The notes beneath the pieces were generated by a model. The model made no database searches. It was given only the letters and a program-made list of their open reading frames with translations, and was not told the origin of the DNA. A stretch of 64,000 nt of DNA from Thermoplasmataceae archaeon (GTDB taxonomy: Archaea; Thermoplasmatota; Thermoplasmata; Thermoplasmatales; Thermoplasmataceae), in assembly GCA_038729425.1 (NCBI GenBank), contig JAVYSB010000001.1:207927-271926 (forward strand), written 5' to 3'. A program made the translations under genes and the position numbers. Shown here piece by piece: positions 53,445-61,790 of this stretch (within the stretch, counting starts at the first letter, position 1; each line of letters opens with the position of its first letter).

Positions 53445-53792
53445 ATGACGCAGACATTGAAAGAACAAAGCATAGAATCAGTTGCCGGAATTATGAAGGC
53501 TATGGGAGATAAAAATCGTCTTCATATTCTTTCACTTTTGAGGGAGAGAGAACTCTGTGTATGCGAGCTCACTAACATATGCCATCTCTCACAATCTAAT
53601 GTTTCCCAGCATCTTGCTAAGCTGAAGTCGAATGGGCTCGTAAAGGAAAGAAGAAACGCTCAATGGGTATACTACTCACTCTGTGATGACAGATTCCCGT
53701 TAATTGTTGAAATTCTTAAGCTTCTCCCAGAAACCGCAGAAGACCTTTCAAAACTAGAGAATTCAAGAAATCATCCGGCGTGCAGTCTATAA
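53445..53792 (+). CDS. ArsR/SmtB-family metal- or thiol-responsive repressor
   Basis: 115 aa winged helix. The metal-site motif ELCVCEL (C38, C40) sits at the classical alpha-3 position, and the recognition helix is SQSNVSQHLAKLKSNGLV. Additional cysteines C46 and C113 are unusual. It probably represses its own operon and the ferredoxin pair through the inverted repeats upstream of both. It follows fmdE by 4 nt. Confidence 0.92.
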   Translation: MTQTLKEQSIESVAGIMKAMGDKNRLHILSLLRERELCVCELTNICHLSQSNVSQHLAKLKSNGLVKERRNAQWVYYSLCDDRFPLIVEILKLLPETAEDLSKLENSRNHPACSL

Positions 53793-53835
53793 AAATTATA
53801 GAACGGTATTAGGTTTCAATCGAGTTTCCTTGCCT

Positions 53836-54140
53836 TAGTGCTTTCCTTTCTTCTCAAGCCCCTTGATCATATTTATAGCAACTGAGAGACACACTTCAAA
53901 TTCAAAGTCTTTTTACTCTCCTAGCAAGATGAATGTTTAATGGATCTTCGGATCCCAAAACAACTTTCCGGCCGTAATACCTTCAAGTAGTGATGCGATG
54001 CCTTCCACAACCTGTGCATCAGGAATCTTAGAAAGCACTTCAAGAAGTGAGTTGAGCATTTTCGGATTCCCATTTAACATATAGTCTGCAAGTGCTCTTT
54101 TGTTTCCCTCTAGAAATAAGTCCCTTACATGCCAACCCTC
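53836..54140 (-). pseudogene. Coding remnants on the minus strand
   Basis: Two frame-islands end in proper stops but lack starts. One (about 54140 to 53937) reads RDLFLEGNKRALADYMLNG, then LLEVLSKIPDAQVVEGIASL. The other (about 53910 to 53836) reads DFEFEVCLSVAINMIKGL. In-frame stops precede both. They look like a decayed gene of unknown family next to the ArsR cassette. Confidence 0.3.
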
Positions 54141-54195
54141 TCATTCCATAAACGCTGAATTCCCATCCGCCGCTAATTAATTAATATCAAAGATC

Positions 54196-54408
54196 ATGAA
54201 ACAAGTGACTTCCTCGAAAACTACGAAAACCTCGTTACTATGCGTGCCACAAATTCACGCTGAGCTAGTTTCCGGCAATATTACGACCCGACAAATAGGC
54301 CTCTCCTATCACTATGCATCGAGACAAGATGTCTTGTACGTTCTAAGGAATGAAGAATCATGCGTGGAGTATATACAGAGCGCAAAAGAAAGTAGAAAAT
54401 TGGCGTGA
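54196..54408 (+). CDS. Small hypothetical protein, 70 aa
   Basis: Not recognised. The middle (NITTRQIGLSYHYASRQDVL) could form a helix-turn-helix. TTAATTAATATC lies just upstream of the ATG. Its stop overlaps the next ATG (TGATG). It lies in a region of decayed sequence, so expression is uncertain. Confidence 0.35.
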   Translation: MKQVTSSKTTKTSLLCVPQIHAELVSGNITTRQIGLSYHYASRQDVLYVLRNEESCVEYIQSAKESRKLA

Positions 54409-54584
54409 TGTACGATTCTAGCATCATAGAGGAGATCGTTGAGAAATCAAGGAATAATCTGGAGTTCATGCTTCGGAAAGGCCCATTATTGTCTGAAAAG
54501 AGGGCAAGAAAAAATATGACCGAAAATTCAACAACTGGTATATCAAAACAGCTTGAAGCCTTGCCTGGAATGCCAAAAAAATGA
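54408..54584 (+). CDS. Small hypothetical protein, 58 aa
   Basis: Starts with ATG inside the previous stop. Charged and helical (SIIEEIVEKSRNNLEFMLRK), no known motif. With its neighbour it could be a tiny two-gene unit or a leftover of a mobile element. Between 54585 and the tRNA I see only a frame whose end is antisense to the tRNA, which I do not accept as a gene. Confidence 0.33.
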   Translation: MYDSSIIEEIVEKSRNNLEFMLRKGPLLSEKRARKNMTENSTTGISKQLEALPGMPKK

Positions 54585-54858
54585 AAAATTTGGATATGGG
54601 AGTACGCAAATTATTGAGGAGATACTGGTGTTGCAGTGCTAAACCCAAGAAAGAAGCATCGTCTCCACATGACCACACACAAATACCTGAAGAAAATGCT
54701 GGAGCAGCATCATTCAGTATACTTTGTATTCGTGCGCCCCACCCATGAGTATCTGCCCTGCGCACTGGTACGCCCGCATCCATCCCAGGACGCAGCAATA
54801 CAGGAGGCAAAGAAGGTGAAATTTTTTCTAGTGCATAATCCAGCGGGAATGGAGCTGA

Positions 54859-54933
54859 TGCTCCGGTCGGGATTTGGACCCGAGTCGAGGGATTGAGAGT
54901 CCCTAATGCTTGGCCTGGCTACACTACCGGAGC
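54859..54933 (-). tRNA. tRNA-Glu, anticodon CUC
   Basis: 75 nt. The acceptor GCTCCGG/CCGGAGC is perfect, the discriminator is A and no CCA is encoded. The anticodon stem AGGGA/TCCCT encloses CTCTCAA, giving CUC. The T stem TCGGG/CCCGA is perfect, but its loop reads TCCAAAT, so position 55 is C instead of the almost universal U (pseudouridine). A TATA-like GAAATAAATC lies about 25-35 nt upstream. Confidence 0.9.
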
Positions 54934-54979
54934 TTGCGATGCTGATTGAAGAGACGGATTTATTTCTTTGCCTGTCTGT

Positions 54980-55144
54980 TCACGCAGGCCAGAAAATTTT
55001 AGCAAGTTCGACGATAACTGCAATGGCTATACCTATGTATATCACAAGCTTTGGATCAAGGGCAGGACCTGTAATTTCTTCCTCATCAAAATACCTGATC
55101 AGTCCGGCTCCAGACTGAAATCCCTCGTTCTTCTTGTCCGCCAT
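54980..55144 (-). CDS. secG: Preprotein translocase subunit SecG (Sec61-beta)
   Basis: 54 aa, easy to miss by length. FQSGAGLIRYFDEEEI, then LDPKLVIYIGIAIAVIVELA is the archaeal Sec61-beta pattern: a cytosolic segment ending in DPK, then one membrane helix. It is part of SecYEG at the membrane. GCTTAAATCT about 25 nt upstream of the ATG suggests a leaderless mRNA. It is divergent from signal peptidase, and tRNA-Glu follows 46 nt downstream. Confidence 0.88.
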   Translation of the reverse strand: MADKKNEGFQSGAGLIRYFDEEEITGPALDPKLVIYIGIAIAVIVELAKIFWPA

Positions 55145-55229
55145 TGCGGCTTCATAGAAATTTGAGATTTAAGCTTTTGTGTCTTGAAAGCGTGCATGTA
55201 CCAATTGGAATAAATATCTCCACGAAATT

Positions 55230-56048
55230 ATGCAGCCAGTTAAATTGAAGAAATCGGACAAGATATGGATAACTATCACCGCTGTCATTCTGGTAACGTT
55301 GATAGGTGTTACAGTTTACTCCGGCGTTTGGCCCCCCGTAAGCGTGGTGGAATCAAGCAGTATGCAGCATTCTTCATACTGGACGCCAAACGGCGTATAC
55401 ACTGGAGACATTGTTTTCATTAAGAAAGTGACATCGCCGACTAACCAAATCGTTACGTACCTAGATGGGTCTGAAACAGGATATTCAACATATGGAGAAT
55501 ATGGAAGCGTCATACTCTACAGGTCAACCAATGGAAATACGATCATACACCGTGCGATGTTTTACCTCACCTGGAACGGAAATTCCCCAGTGGTTGAAGG
55601 ATACACAAACCAGTCCTGGATTACTGTAACGCAGAATTACGTGAGGCTAGACAATGTGGGATACTCCCATAGAAATCTGGTGGTTGAGATCAGCGGAATG
55701 GTAGGGGAGAGCGGGTACATTACCGTTGGAGATTACAACTTGGGCTCAGCAACTAGATCAGAATTCAACGGCGCCCTGAATGGGTACATTGTCGCGGACC
55801 AGAATGTAGGTATAACAAGTGAACCGGTGAAGTATTCCCAGATCATGGGGGTGGCTTTTGGCGAAATACCCTGGTTCGGTCTGATAAAACTTAACTTCCT
55901 GAGAGCCTATGGGGAATGGCAGTATTATAATGACGTCCCCCAGAATAGCTATTTGTATCTTGGGATCTCCATCGCAGTCATCATTGCGGCGATAGGTATT
56001 CCTGTTGGTTACCTGGAATGGAAGAAAAGAAGAAACTGGAAACACTAA
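55230..56048 (+). CDS. Signal peptidase I (archaeal Ser-His type)
   Basis: 272 aa membrane protease that cuts Sec signal peptides. An N-terminal helix (residues 12-30) is followed by the nucleophile S44 in ESSSMQ. His107 in NTIIHRAMF replaces the bacterial Lys, as in ER and archaeal enzymes. A second helix near residues 243-262 ends in basic residues. It is encoded beside Sec61-beta, its pathway partner. The stop overlaps the convergent GHMP gene by 4 nt. Confidence 0.87.
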   Translation: MQPVKLKKSDKIWITITAVILVTLIGVTVYSGVWPPVSVVESSSMQHSSYWTPNGVYTGDIVFIKKVTSPTNQIVTYLDGSETGYSTYGEYGSVILYRSTNGNTIIHRAMFYLTWNGNSPVVEGYTNQSWITVTQNYVRLDNVGYSHRNLVVEISGMVGESGYITVGDYNLGSATRSEFNGALNGYIVADQNVGITSEPVKYSQIMGVAFGEIPWFGLIKLNFLRAYGEWQYYNDVPQNSYLYLGISIAVIIAAIGIPVGYLEWKKRRNWKH

Positions 56049-57025
56049 ATCGTTGTTGCCCCGCCGGCCACCTTGAGCGGAACAGCTTGAACTCCGTGTT
56101 TTTCTGCAATTTCCAGCACAGCTACGAGATTTTTCCTTTCTACGGGGACAAAAACATTGGTTCCGCCAGTCACTATGTAGCTCATCCAGACATTGTTACG
56201 GGCTTTTTTCACTGAATCCATAAGAGACCTCATTTCCCTAGTTATGATCCTTACACCCATACTTTCGCTCAGCCTGTGATATTCCTCCGTATCAGCCATA
56301 GCCATCTCGAATATACCCTTTATATCTCTGTCCTCTGCTAGCTTCCTGATCTCGTTTCCCTTTGACTTTGTTCTGGATACCCTTTCCGGATAATCCGGAC
56401 TTTTTACCATATTCTCGTGGATATCGTCAGATGGTCTCCTGGAAGCTGAAAATTTACAGCCGATAACAGCATAATCTCTGAAGGCAGATTCGTCCAGAAT
56501 CTTCTCCGTGAATACTGCAGATCCATTGCCTTCAGTGATCGTAAGGCCGCCGTATATGCTTCGTCCAACGCTTTCTGATATCACGCGAAGATCATTCTCG
56601 ATCCCGTAGAGAGAGACATCGTAAGGAATTATGTTCTCGATACACTTGCCGACAGCAGCTGCAGCGCCATCTGAACTTCCCGAGATAACCGATCTGTTTA
56701 ACGAAGAAAATGACACGTGTTCATCCCCCTTCATCCTGAGTTTCATGGATATTTTATCAGCGTAGCTGTTTATTATTGTAAACGGAGATCTGTAATCAAT
56801 TGAACCATCGATCGGAGAACCATTGACGTAACCCTTCTGATCCTCACTCACGAAGAATGATGTTTCAACCCTTATCTTTTCCTCAATTCCGGTATAGGCT
56901 ATCCCGGCGGATGTGTGCATCGGATATCTACGCTGTTTATCGGATATGCCACCAAGTAGGATTATGCCCATTGTGGGATAAGCTATTGAAGATGAGACTA
57001 TATTACCATCAAGGTCAGCTACCAT
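56045..57025 (-). CDS. Mevalonate 3-kinase-like GHMP enzyme
   Basis: 326 aa, related to diphosphomevalonate decarboxylase. AYPTMGIILLGGI, HTSAGIAYTG, SGSSDGAAAAVG and IENDLRVISESVGRSIYGG match, from memory, the Thermoplasma mevalonate 3-kinase that starts the order-specific isoprenoid route via mevalonate 3,5-bisphosphate. A close paralogue, the bisphosphate decarboxylase, is the main alternative. The ATG at 57025 has TATA-like GATATATC 25 nt upstream; a TTG 22 codons earlier would extend beyond the family's start. Confidence 0.8.
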   Translation of the reverse strand: MVADLDGNIVSSSIAYPTMGIILLGGISDKQRRYPMHTSAGIAYTGIEEKIRVETSFFVSEDQKGYVNGSPIDGSIDYRSPFTIINSYADKISMKLRMKGDEHVSFSSLNRSVISGSSDGAAAAVGKCIENIIPYDVSLYGIENDLRVISESVGRSIYGGLTITEGNGSAVFTEKILDESAFRDYAVIGCKFSASRRPSDDIHENMVKSPDYPERVSRTKSKGNEIRKLAEDRDIKGIFEMAMADTEEYHRLSESMGVRIITREMRSLMDSVKKARNNVWMSYIVTGGTNVFVPVERKNLVAVLEIAEKHGVQAVPLKVAGGATTI

Positions 57026-57136
57026 GTATCGGTCATCGATTCGAAATGATATATCTTTATCTTCGCTTTTTTTGAAACAATGAGCACACAAAGCTAAAAA
57101 TAAACTTGTGAGATACCCCAGCGGAGTTGATATTTA

Positions 57137-58468
57137 TTGCCTGACGAAGAATCAGCAATGATGGACTTTATTGGGATTAAGAATAGTGAAGAACTGTTTT
57201 CAGACATTCCCGTTTCAGTTAGGAAAGGCGGCATTCCCATCAACAAGGGGATAAGTGAGTTTGAAGTAATGAAACTTGCTGAAGAAATAGGATCCGCAAA
57301 TCGCGGATTCGACTTTGCAAATTTCATGGGTTGCGGAATTTATGACAGGATAATACCTGCCGCTGTGGACTCAATTATTGGGAGATCAGAGTTCATCACG
57401 TCTTACACGCCATACCAGGCTGAATTCTCTCAGGGGATGCTTCAAAGCCTTTTTGAGTATCAGAGCCTGATATCCGACCTTATGGGGATGGACATGACAA
57501 ATTCATCCATTTATGATGGTGCCACTGCTCTGGGAGAAGCTGTAAGGATGGCTCACAGGATAAATGAGAAAAACGAAGTCCTGATCCCGGAGAACATATA
57601 CAGATCAAAAATGGATGTAATACACAGTTATTCGTCAGGTCTGAATCTTAAATTTATTAAATATTCTTTCAGGAAGGATACTGGCTGCATTGATCTTGAC
57701 GATCTTTCCTCGAAAATTACGACCAATACCTCTGCAATAGTATGCGAAAACCCGAATTCATTTGGAATAATTGATCCAAATGTGTCAAGAGTACAGGAAA
57801 TCAAGAAGGACGCTTTGCTAATATCATACGTTGATCCGATTTCCCTTGGGGCGATAGCGCCTCCTGGTTCGTACGGCGCAGACATTTCAGTTGGAGAGGG
57901 TCAGCAGCTTGGGATACACCGGCAACTTGGCGGCCCACTTCTCGGACTTTTCAGCTTCAGGAAGGAATACCTGAGGAAATCCCCCGGGAGGATTATAGGC
58001 CTCACATCAGACGTGAACGGCAAGAGATCCTTTGTCATGACAATACAGACAAGGGAGCAACACATCAGGCGTGAGAAAGCAACAAGTAACATCTGTTCCA
58101 ACCAGGCACTCATGGCCCTCGCTTCTGCAGTATATCTATCAATCGTTGGATCCGATGGGTTGAGGAAGATTGCAAACGTTACAATCTCAAACGCGAAGAA
58201 GCTCAGGAACACCATATCAAAGATAAAGGGTTACAACGCAGACCTATTTTCAGGGACATCGTTTTCAGATGTTATTGTAAAGATGCCTGCAGATCCTGTT
58301 AAAGTGCAAAAGCAGCTATACGAAAAGGGCATCCTCGGACCCGTACCTTCGGCCATGCTGTTTCCCGATCTTGTCTCATTTAGGAAAGCCGGTTTCTTTT
58401 CTGTTACTGAGAAGAATACGGATAAGCAAATTAACAATCTCGCAAAGGCACTGGAGGCGATTAGATGA
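57137..58468 (+). CDS. gcvPA: Glycine dehydrogenase (decarboxylating) subunit 1
   Basis: 443 aa, N-terminal half of the split P protein of the glycine cleavage system. Typical segments are MDFIGIKNSEELFSDIP, FMGCGIYDRIIPAAV, SYTPYQAEFSQGMLQSLFEY and EGQQLGIHRQLGGPLLGLFS. It forms alpha2-beta2 with GcvPB. The start is TTG at 57137 because the residues after it (PDEESAMM) still align with the family; leaderless ATGs at 57158/57161 are alternatives. ATGA overlap with gcvPB. Confidence 0.93.
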   Translation: MPDEESAMMDFIGIKNSEELFSDIPVSVRKGGIPINKGISEFEVMKLAEEIGSANRGFDFANFMGCGIYDRIIPAAVDSIIGRSEFITSYTPYQAEFSQGMLQSLFEYQSLISDLMGMDMTNSSIYDGATALGEAVRMAHRINEKNEVLIPENIYRSKMDVIHSYSSGLNLKFIKYSFRKDTGCIDLDDLSSKITTNTSAIVCENPNSFGIIDPNVSRVQEIKKDALLISYVDPISLGAIAPPGSYGADISVGEGQQLGIHRQLGGPLLGLFSFRKEYLRKSPGRIIGLTSDVNGKRSFVMTIQTREQHIRREKATSNICSNQALMALASAVYLSIVGSDGLRKIANVTISNAKKLRNTISKIKGYNADLFSGTSFSDVIVKMPADPVKVQKQLYEKGILGPVPSAMLFPDLVSFRKAGFFSVTEKNTDKQINNLAKALEAIR

Positions 58469-59907
58469 ATTTTCACCAGGCCACCTATGATGAAAGGCTC
58501 CTGAATGAATTCAAGTCCGGTTCCACGTACAAGATACCTGGAGACGGAAGCGATGCACAAAAGCTTATCCCTGTGGAAATGCAGAGGAATACACTGAAAA
58601 TCCCTGGGGTTGCTGAATATGACGCTGTCAGGCATTTCACCAGGCTATCACAGATGAACTACAGTGTTGATCTTGGTATATATCCACTTGGATCTTGCAC
58701 AATGAAGTACAACCCGAAATATGCAGACAAAATCACCTCACTGGAACAGTATTCTGAAATGCACCCACTGCAGCCAGAATACAGCATCCAGGGGTCACTC
58801 AGGATCATGTACGAGCTGCAGGAATACTTGAAGAAGATAGCAGATATGGATGCTGTGACATTGCAGCCGCTTGCGGGAGCGCATGGAGAGTTCACCGGCA
58901 TACTGATTGTCAGGAAATACCTTGAGGACACAGGCCAGCTTGATAAAAGAAATGAGATAATAGTGCCTGACTCTGCACACGGGACAAATCCGGCATCCGC
59001 TGCTATGGGGGGTTTCAATGTTGTGGAAGTGCCTTCAGACTCTACCGGCATGGTTGACGTTAATGCCTTGAAAGCTGCTCTCAGCGAAAGGACAGCTGCA
59101 TTCATGATAACCAATCCAAGCACTCTGGGAATGTTTGAAAGGGATATAGTGGAAATTTCAAAACTCGTTCATGATGCAGGAGCCCTGCTGTATTACGATG
59201 GTGCTAATTTCAACGCCATCCTTGGCATTACTTCCCCGGGAATAATGGGATTCGACATCGTTCACTTCAACCTCCATAAAACATTTGCCACACCCCATGG
59301 AGGAGGCGGGCCCGGAGCTGGACCAGTCGCAGTTAAAAAGAAACTCGAAAAATATCTTCCGGTGCCGAGGATTGGATTTGACGGCAGCAAGTATTTCGAG
59401 GACTATTCTTCCGAGAAGACCATAGGCAGGATCTCACCTTACTTTGGTGCTTTCGCTGTTCTGCTCAGGGCATGGGCATACATAACCTACCAGGGCTCTG
59501 ACGGGCTTGAGAAAAGTTCCAGAAAGGCTGTATTGAACACAAATTACATTACAAAGAGACTATCAAAGCACCTTTCAGACCCCTATGGCGGAATTAAGAA
59601 ACATGAAGTTGTCCTGTCTTCGGCGAATACGCCAGAAAGAGCTCTTGATATTGCTAAGTACCTGATAGACAATGGTGTGCACGCACCAACAGTGTACTTC
59701 CCTCTCATAGTGAAGGAGGCGTTGATGATCGAACCAACGGAGAGCGTAAACAAGGACGACCTTGACACATTCTGCGATGCCGTAATAGGTGCTTTGAAAG
59801 CCGGACACGATGATCTACTGCACAGGCCAAAAAATCTATCTGTTGGAAGAATAGATGAAATAAAAGCTGCCAAGGATCAGGTTCTTACCTGGTCCCTGCA
59901 GAAATAA
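58465..59907 (+). CDS. gcvPB: Glycine dehydrogenase (decarboxylating) subunit 2
   Basis: 480 aa PLP-binding half. The PLP lysine is in HFNLHKTFATPHGGGGPGAG. Also seen: YPLGSCTMKYNPKYAD, LQPLAGAHGEFTGI and DSAHGTNPASAAM. It decarboxylates glycine and passes aminomethyl to the lipoyl H protein. The T and H proteins are not in this window. Confidence 0.95.
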   Translation: MNFHQATYDERLLNEFKSGSTYKIPGDGSDAQKLIPVEMQRNTLKIPGVAEYDAVRHFTRLSQMNYSVDLGIYPLGSCTMKYNPKYADKITSLEQYSEMHPLQPEYSIQGSLRIMYELQEYLKKIADMDAVTLQPLAGAHGEFTGILIVRKYLEDTGQLDKRNEIIVPDSAHGTNPASAAMGGFNVVEVPSDSTGMVDVNALKAALSERTAAFMITNPSTLGMFERDIVEISKLVHDAGALLYYDGANFNAILGITSPGIMGFDIVHFNLHKTFATPHGGGGPGAGPVAVKKKLEKYLPVPRIGFDGSKYFEDYSSEKTIGRISPYFGAFAVLLRAWAYITYQGSDGLEKSSRKAVLNTNYITKRLSKHLSDPYGGIKKHEVVLSSANTPERALDIAKYLIDNGVHAPTVYFPLIVKEALMIEPTESVNKDDLDTFCDAVIGALKAGHDDLLHRPKNLSVGRIDEIKAAKDQVLTWSLQK

Positions 59908-59915
59908 CTATTTTT

Positions 59916-60374
59916 CTAATCCACTTTTTTGATCGCACTACCAAGGAATTTCAGAAAACTGAACATTACGCTCATTCCAGCCGCAACTTCAGGATCCTTT
60001 AGCATTGACATGAGCTTCAGGGCAGATAACCTATCTGGGTTCTTTGCAGCATCTACCATAGATTCGGTCGCGTCCGGTAGATTGTACATAATAGCTTTTA
60101 CCATGTCTGACGTTCGTTCATCTGACAGAGCATGAATCAGACTGACTGCAGTATTAGCTGACTTCAGCATGCCGTAGATTAGTTCCTTTGAAGAAAAGAA
60201 CTTCCCCATGAACTCTATATCAGTAGGAACGTACCCGGATGACACACTGTTCAGAAGTTCTACCAGTCCTGCCTGCTTCATCTTCTTTAATAAGGTCAGG
60301 AGCGATTCAATGAGATCCGCATTTGCAAGCAAGTCCTTGATAAGAGGTTCGAGACTGTCTTCGTTGTCGGTCAT
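59916..60374 (-). CDS. DUF1641 family protein, last gene of sulfur operon
   Basis: 152 aa, helical, no cysteines. Segments such as LLTLLKKMKQAGLVELLNSV and KNPDRLSALKLMSMLKDPEV fit DUF1641, whose members are often encoded beside SQR-like flavoproteins or formate dehydrogenases. Start ATG 60374 is set by GGTGA 5 nt upstream; an in-frame GTG three codons earlier overlaps that site. Role unknown. Confidence 0.75.
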   Translation of the reverse strand: MTDNEDSLEPLIKDLLANADLIESLLTLLKKMKQAGLVELLNSVSSGYVPTDIEFMGKFFSSKELIYGMLKSANTAVSLIHALSDERTSDMVKAIMYNLPDATESMVDAAKNPDRLSALKLMSMLKDPEVAAGMSVMFSFLKFLGSAIKKVD

Positions 60375-60384
60375 TTCATTCACC

Positions 60385-61527
60385 TTACATTATCCCCCTG
60401 ACCATACCTGAGAAGTAAGTATCAGCTGATGTCCACTTGAATATGTAATCAAGCTTGCTCTTGAAGTTGGCTTTTGCATTTTTTTCATAGCTGAACCAGA
60501 GGGAAATTGCCTCGTTCACACCAGTAATGGTATAGCACGCGCATTCGCCATTATAGTCATCCTCATACACCGCGCCACCCACTTCCGAAGCAATATGGTG
60601 TGAGAGATACCCGGATTGGAAGTGTGCCGCAGCCCCGGCCTTCGATACTGGGAGGTTAGTGGCGTCACCAATGACAAAGACATCGTCGTATTTCCCATAA
60701 TTAAGCTTGTGCCTGTCTACATCAATATATCCAGATTCTCCTGCGAGGCCAGAATCTGTTATAACCTTCTGCCCCCTGTGCGGCGGTACCAGAATTAGCA
60801 TATCGTACTTTACCGATTCGCCTTCTAGAGAGTTCACAACCTTATTTTTGGGATCCACAGTTTCCACATTGAACATCGTGTGAGTAATAATGCCCCTTTC
60901 CTGAAACAGCTTGTCGACAAAAACAGCCACTTGTGGCATTGTGAATACGCGATTGAGTGGATATGTGTAATGTATGTTTATCTTGTTTCTTATCCCTCTT
61001 TTCCTGAAATAGTGATCAAGCAGGAACGTGAATTCGTATGGAGCCGGAGGACATTGTATCTCTGGGCTTGCCTGCCCTATAACTATGTCTCCGCCATTGA
61101 ATTTTGCAAGATCCTCCTTCAAGGAAAGTGCTGCCTGCAAGTTGTAGAAATGTTTCGCTTCGCCTTCATAGCCTGGCACATCCTCCGGTGTTAATCTGTC
61201 ACCGGTTGCAATAGCGAGATAATCATAGGAGTATGATTTGCCAGACTTCACTGTAACAAATCTTTGATCAACATCAATTCTCACCACTTCATCCTGAATA
61301 TATTTCACACCGGCATTGAACAGAAATTCCGAGTTCTTTACGCTTTTCCTGTAATCCAGAAGACCAAATGGTATCTGTACCCCGTCAGGCTTGAAATAAT
61401 GCTTCTTCGAATTGCCTATTACAACAATTTCTAGTTCATTCTTATTCGTTAGAAAACGGAGCTTGTTTGCCAGGATTGTCCCGGCGGCTCCATCCCCCAG
61501 AATAAGTGCTCTCTTCTGGCTATACAC
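60385..61527 (-). CDS. Sulfide:quinone oxidoreductase-like flavoprotein
   Basis: 380 aa. The FAD site is ALILGDGAAGTILANKL; a second dinucleotide-type segment and VFVIGDATNLPVSKAG follow. Cysteines C159 (IQCPPAPYEF) and C329/C331 (GECACYT) correspond to two of the three SQR cysteines; the first is missing. The amphipathic C terminus may touch the membrane. It may oxidise sulfide or a persulfide on TusA/DsrE. GTG start with GAGGA upstream. Confidence 0.85.
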   Translation of the reverse strand: MYSQKRALILGDGAAGTILANKLRFLTNKNELEIVVIGNSKKHYFKPDGVQIPFGLLDYRKSVKNSEFLFNAGVKYIQDEVVRIDVDQRFVTVKSGKSYSYDYLAIATGDRLTPEDVPGYEGEAKHFYNLQAALSLKEDLAKFNGGDIVIGQASPEIQCPPAPYEFTFLLDHYFRKRGIRNKINIHYTYPLNRVFTMPQVAVFVDKLFQERGIITHTMFNVETVDPKNKVVNSLEGESVKYDMLILVPPHRGQKVITDSGLAGESGYIDVDRHKLNYGKYDDVFVIGDATNLPVSKAGAAAHFQSGYLSHHIASEVGGAVYEDDYNGECACYTITGVNEAISLWFSYEKNAKANFKSKLDYIFKWTSADTYFSGMVRGIM

Positions 61528-61536
61528 TTATATCCT

Positions 61537-61779
61537 CTACCTTACCTTCTTCAGGACAATTTCTACATACCCGTCCCTGTCGTACACGCCAATTAACTCA
61601 TTGCCGCTCTTCTTAATCCAGGCGGGGGCATCGACCTTTGTCCCATTGTCAGAAGAGTAGAGAGAGATCACATCTCCAACTTTAGCCTGCTTGTATCCCT
61701 TTATGAGTTCCATGAGGGGCCCTGGACAGAAACTGCCCCTTGCATCTATAACCTTAGTAGGTTTTACTTCCTCAGCCAC
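61537..61779 (-). CDS. tusA: TusA/SirA-family sulfur carrier
   Basis: 80 aa. The CPxP motif is in [16 protein letters not shown] with the sulfur-carrying C18. It moves persulfide sulfur between the DsrE-type protein encoded before it and the flavoprotein after it. GTG at 61779 is chosen because AGGTGG lies 5 nt upstream; a GTG three codons earlier sits inside that site. Confidence 0.9.
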   Translation of the reverse strand: MAEEVKPTKVIDARGSFCPGPLMELIKGYKQAKVGDVISLYSSDNGTKVDAPAWIKKSGNELIGVYDRDGYVEIVLKKVR

Positions 61780-61790
61780 TTTAACCACCT

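Noticed and set aside
54636-54896. 86-codon plus-strand frame starting GTG
   Set aside because: Its last part is antisense to the tRNA-Glu gene and the start has no supporting signal. The stretch that reads RSGFGPESRD is just complement of tRNA.
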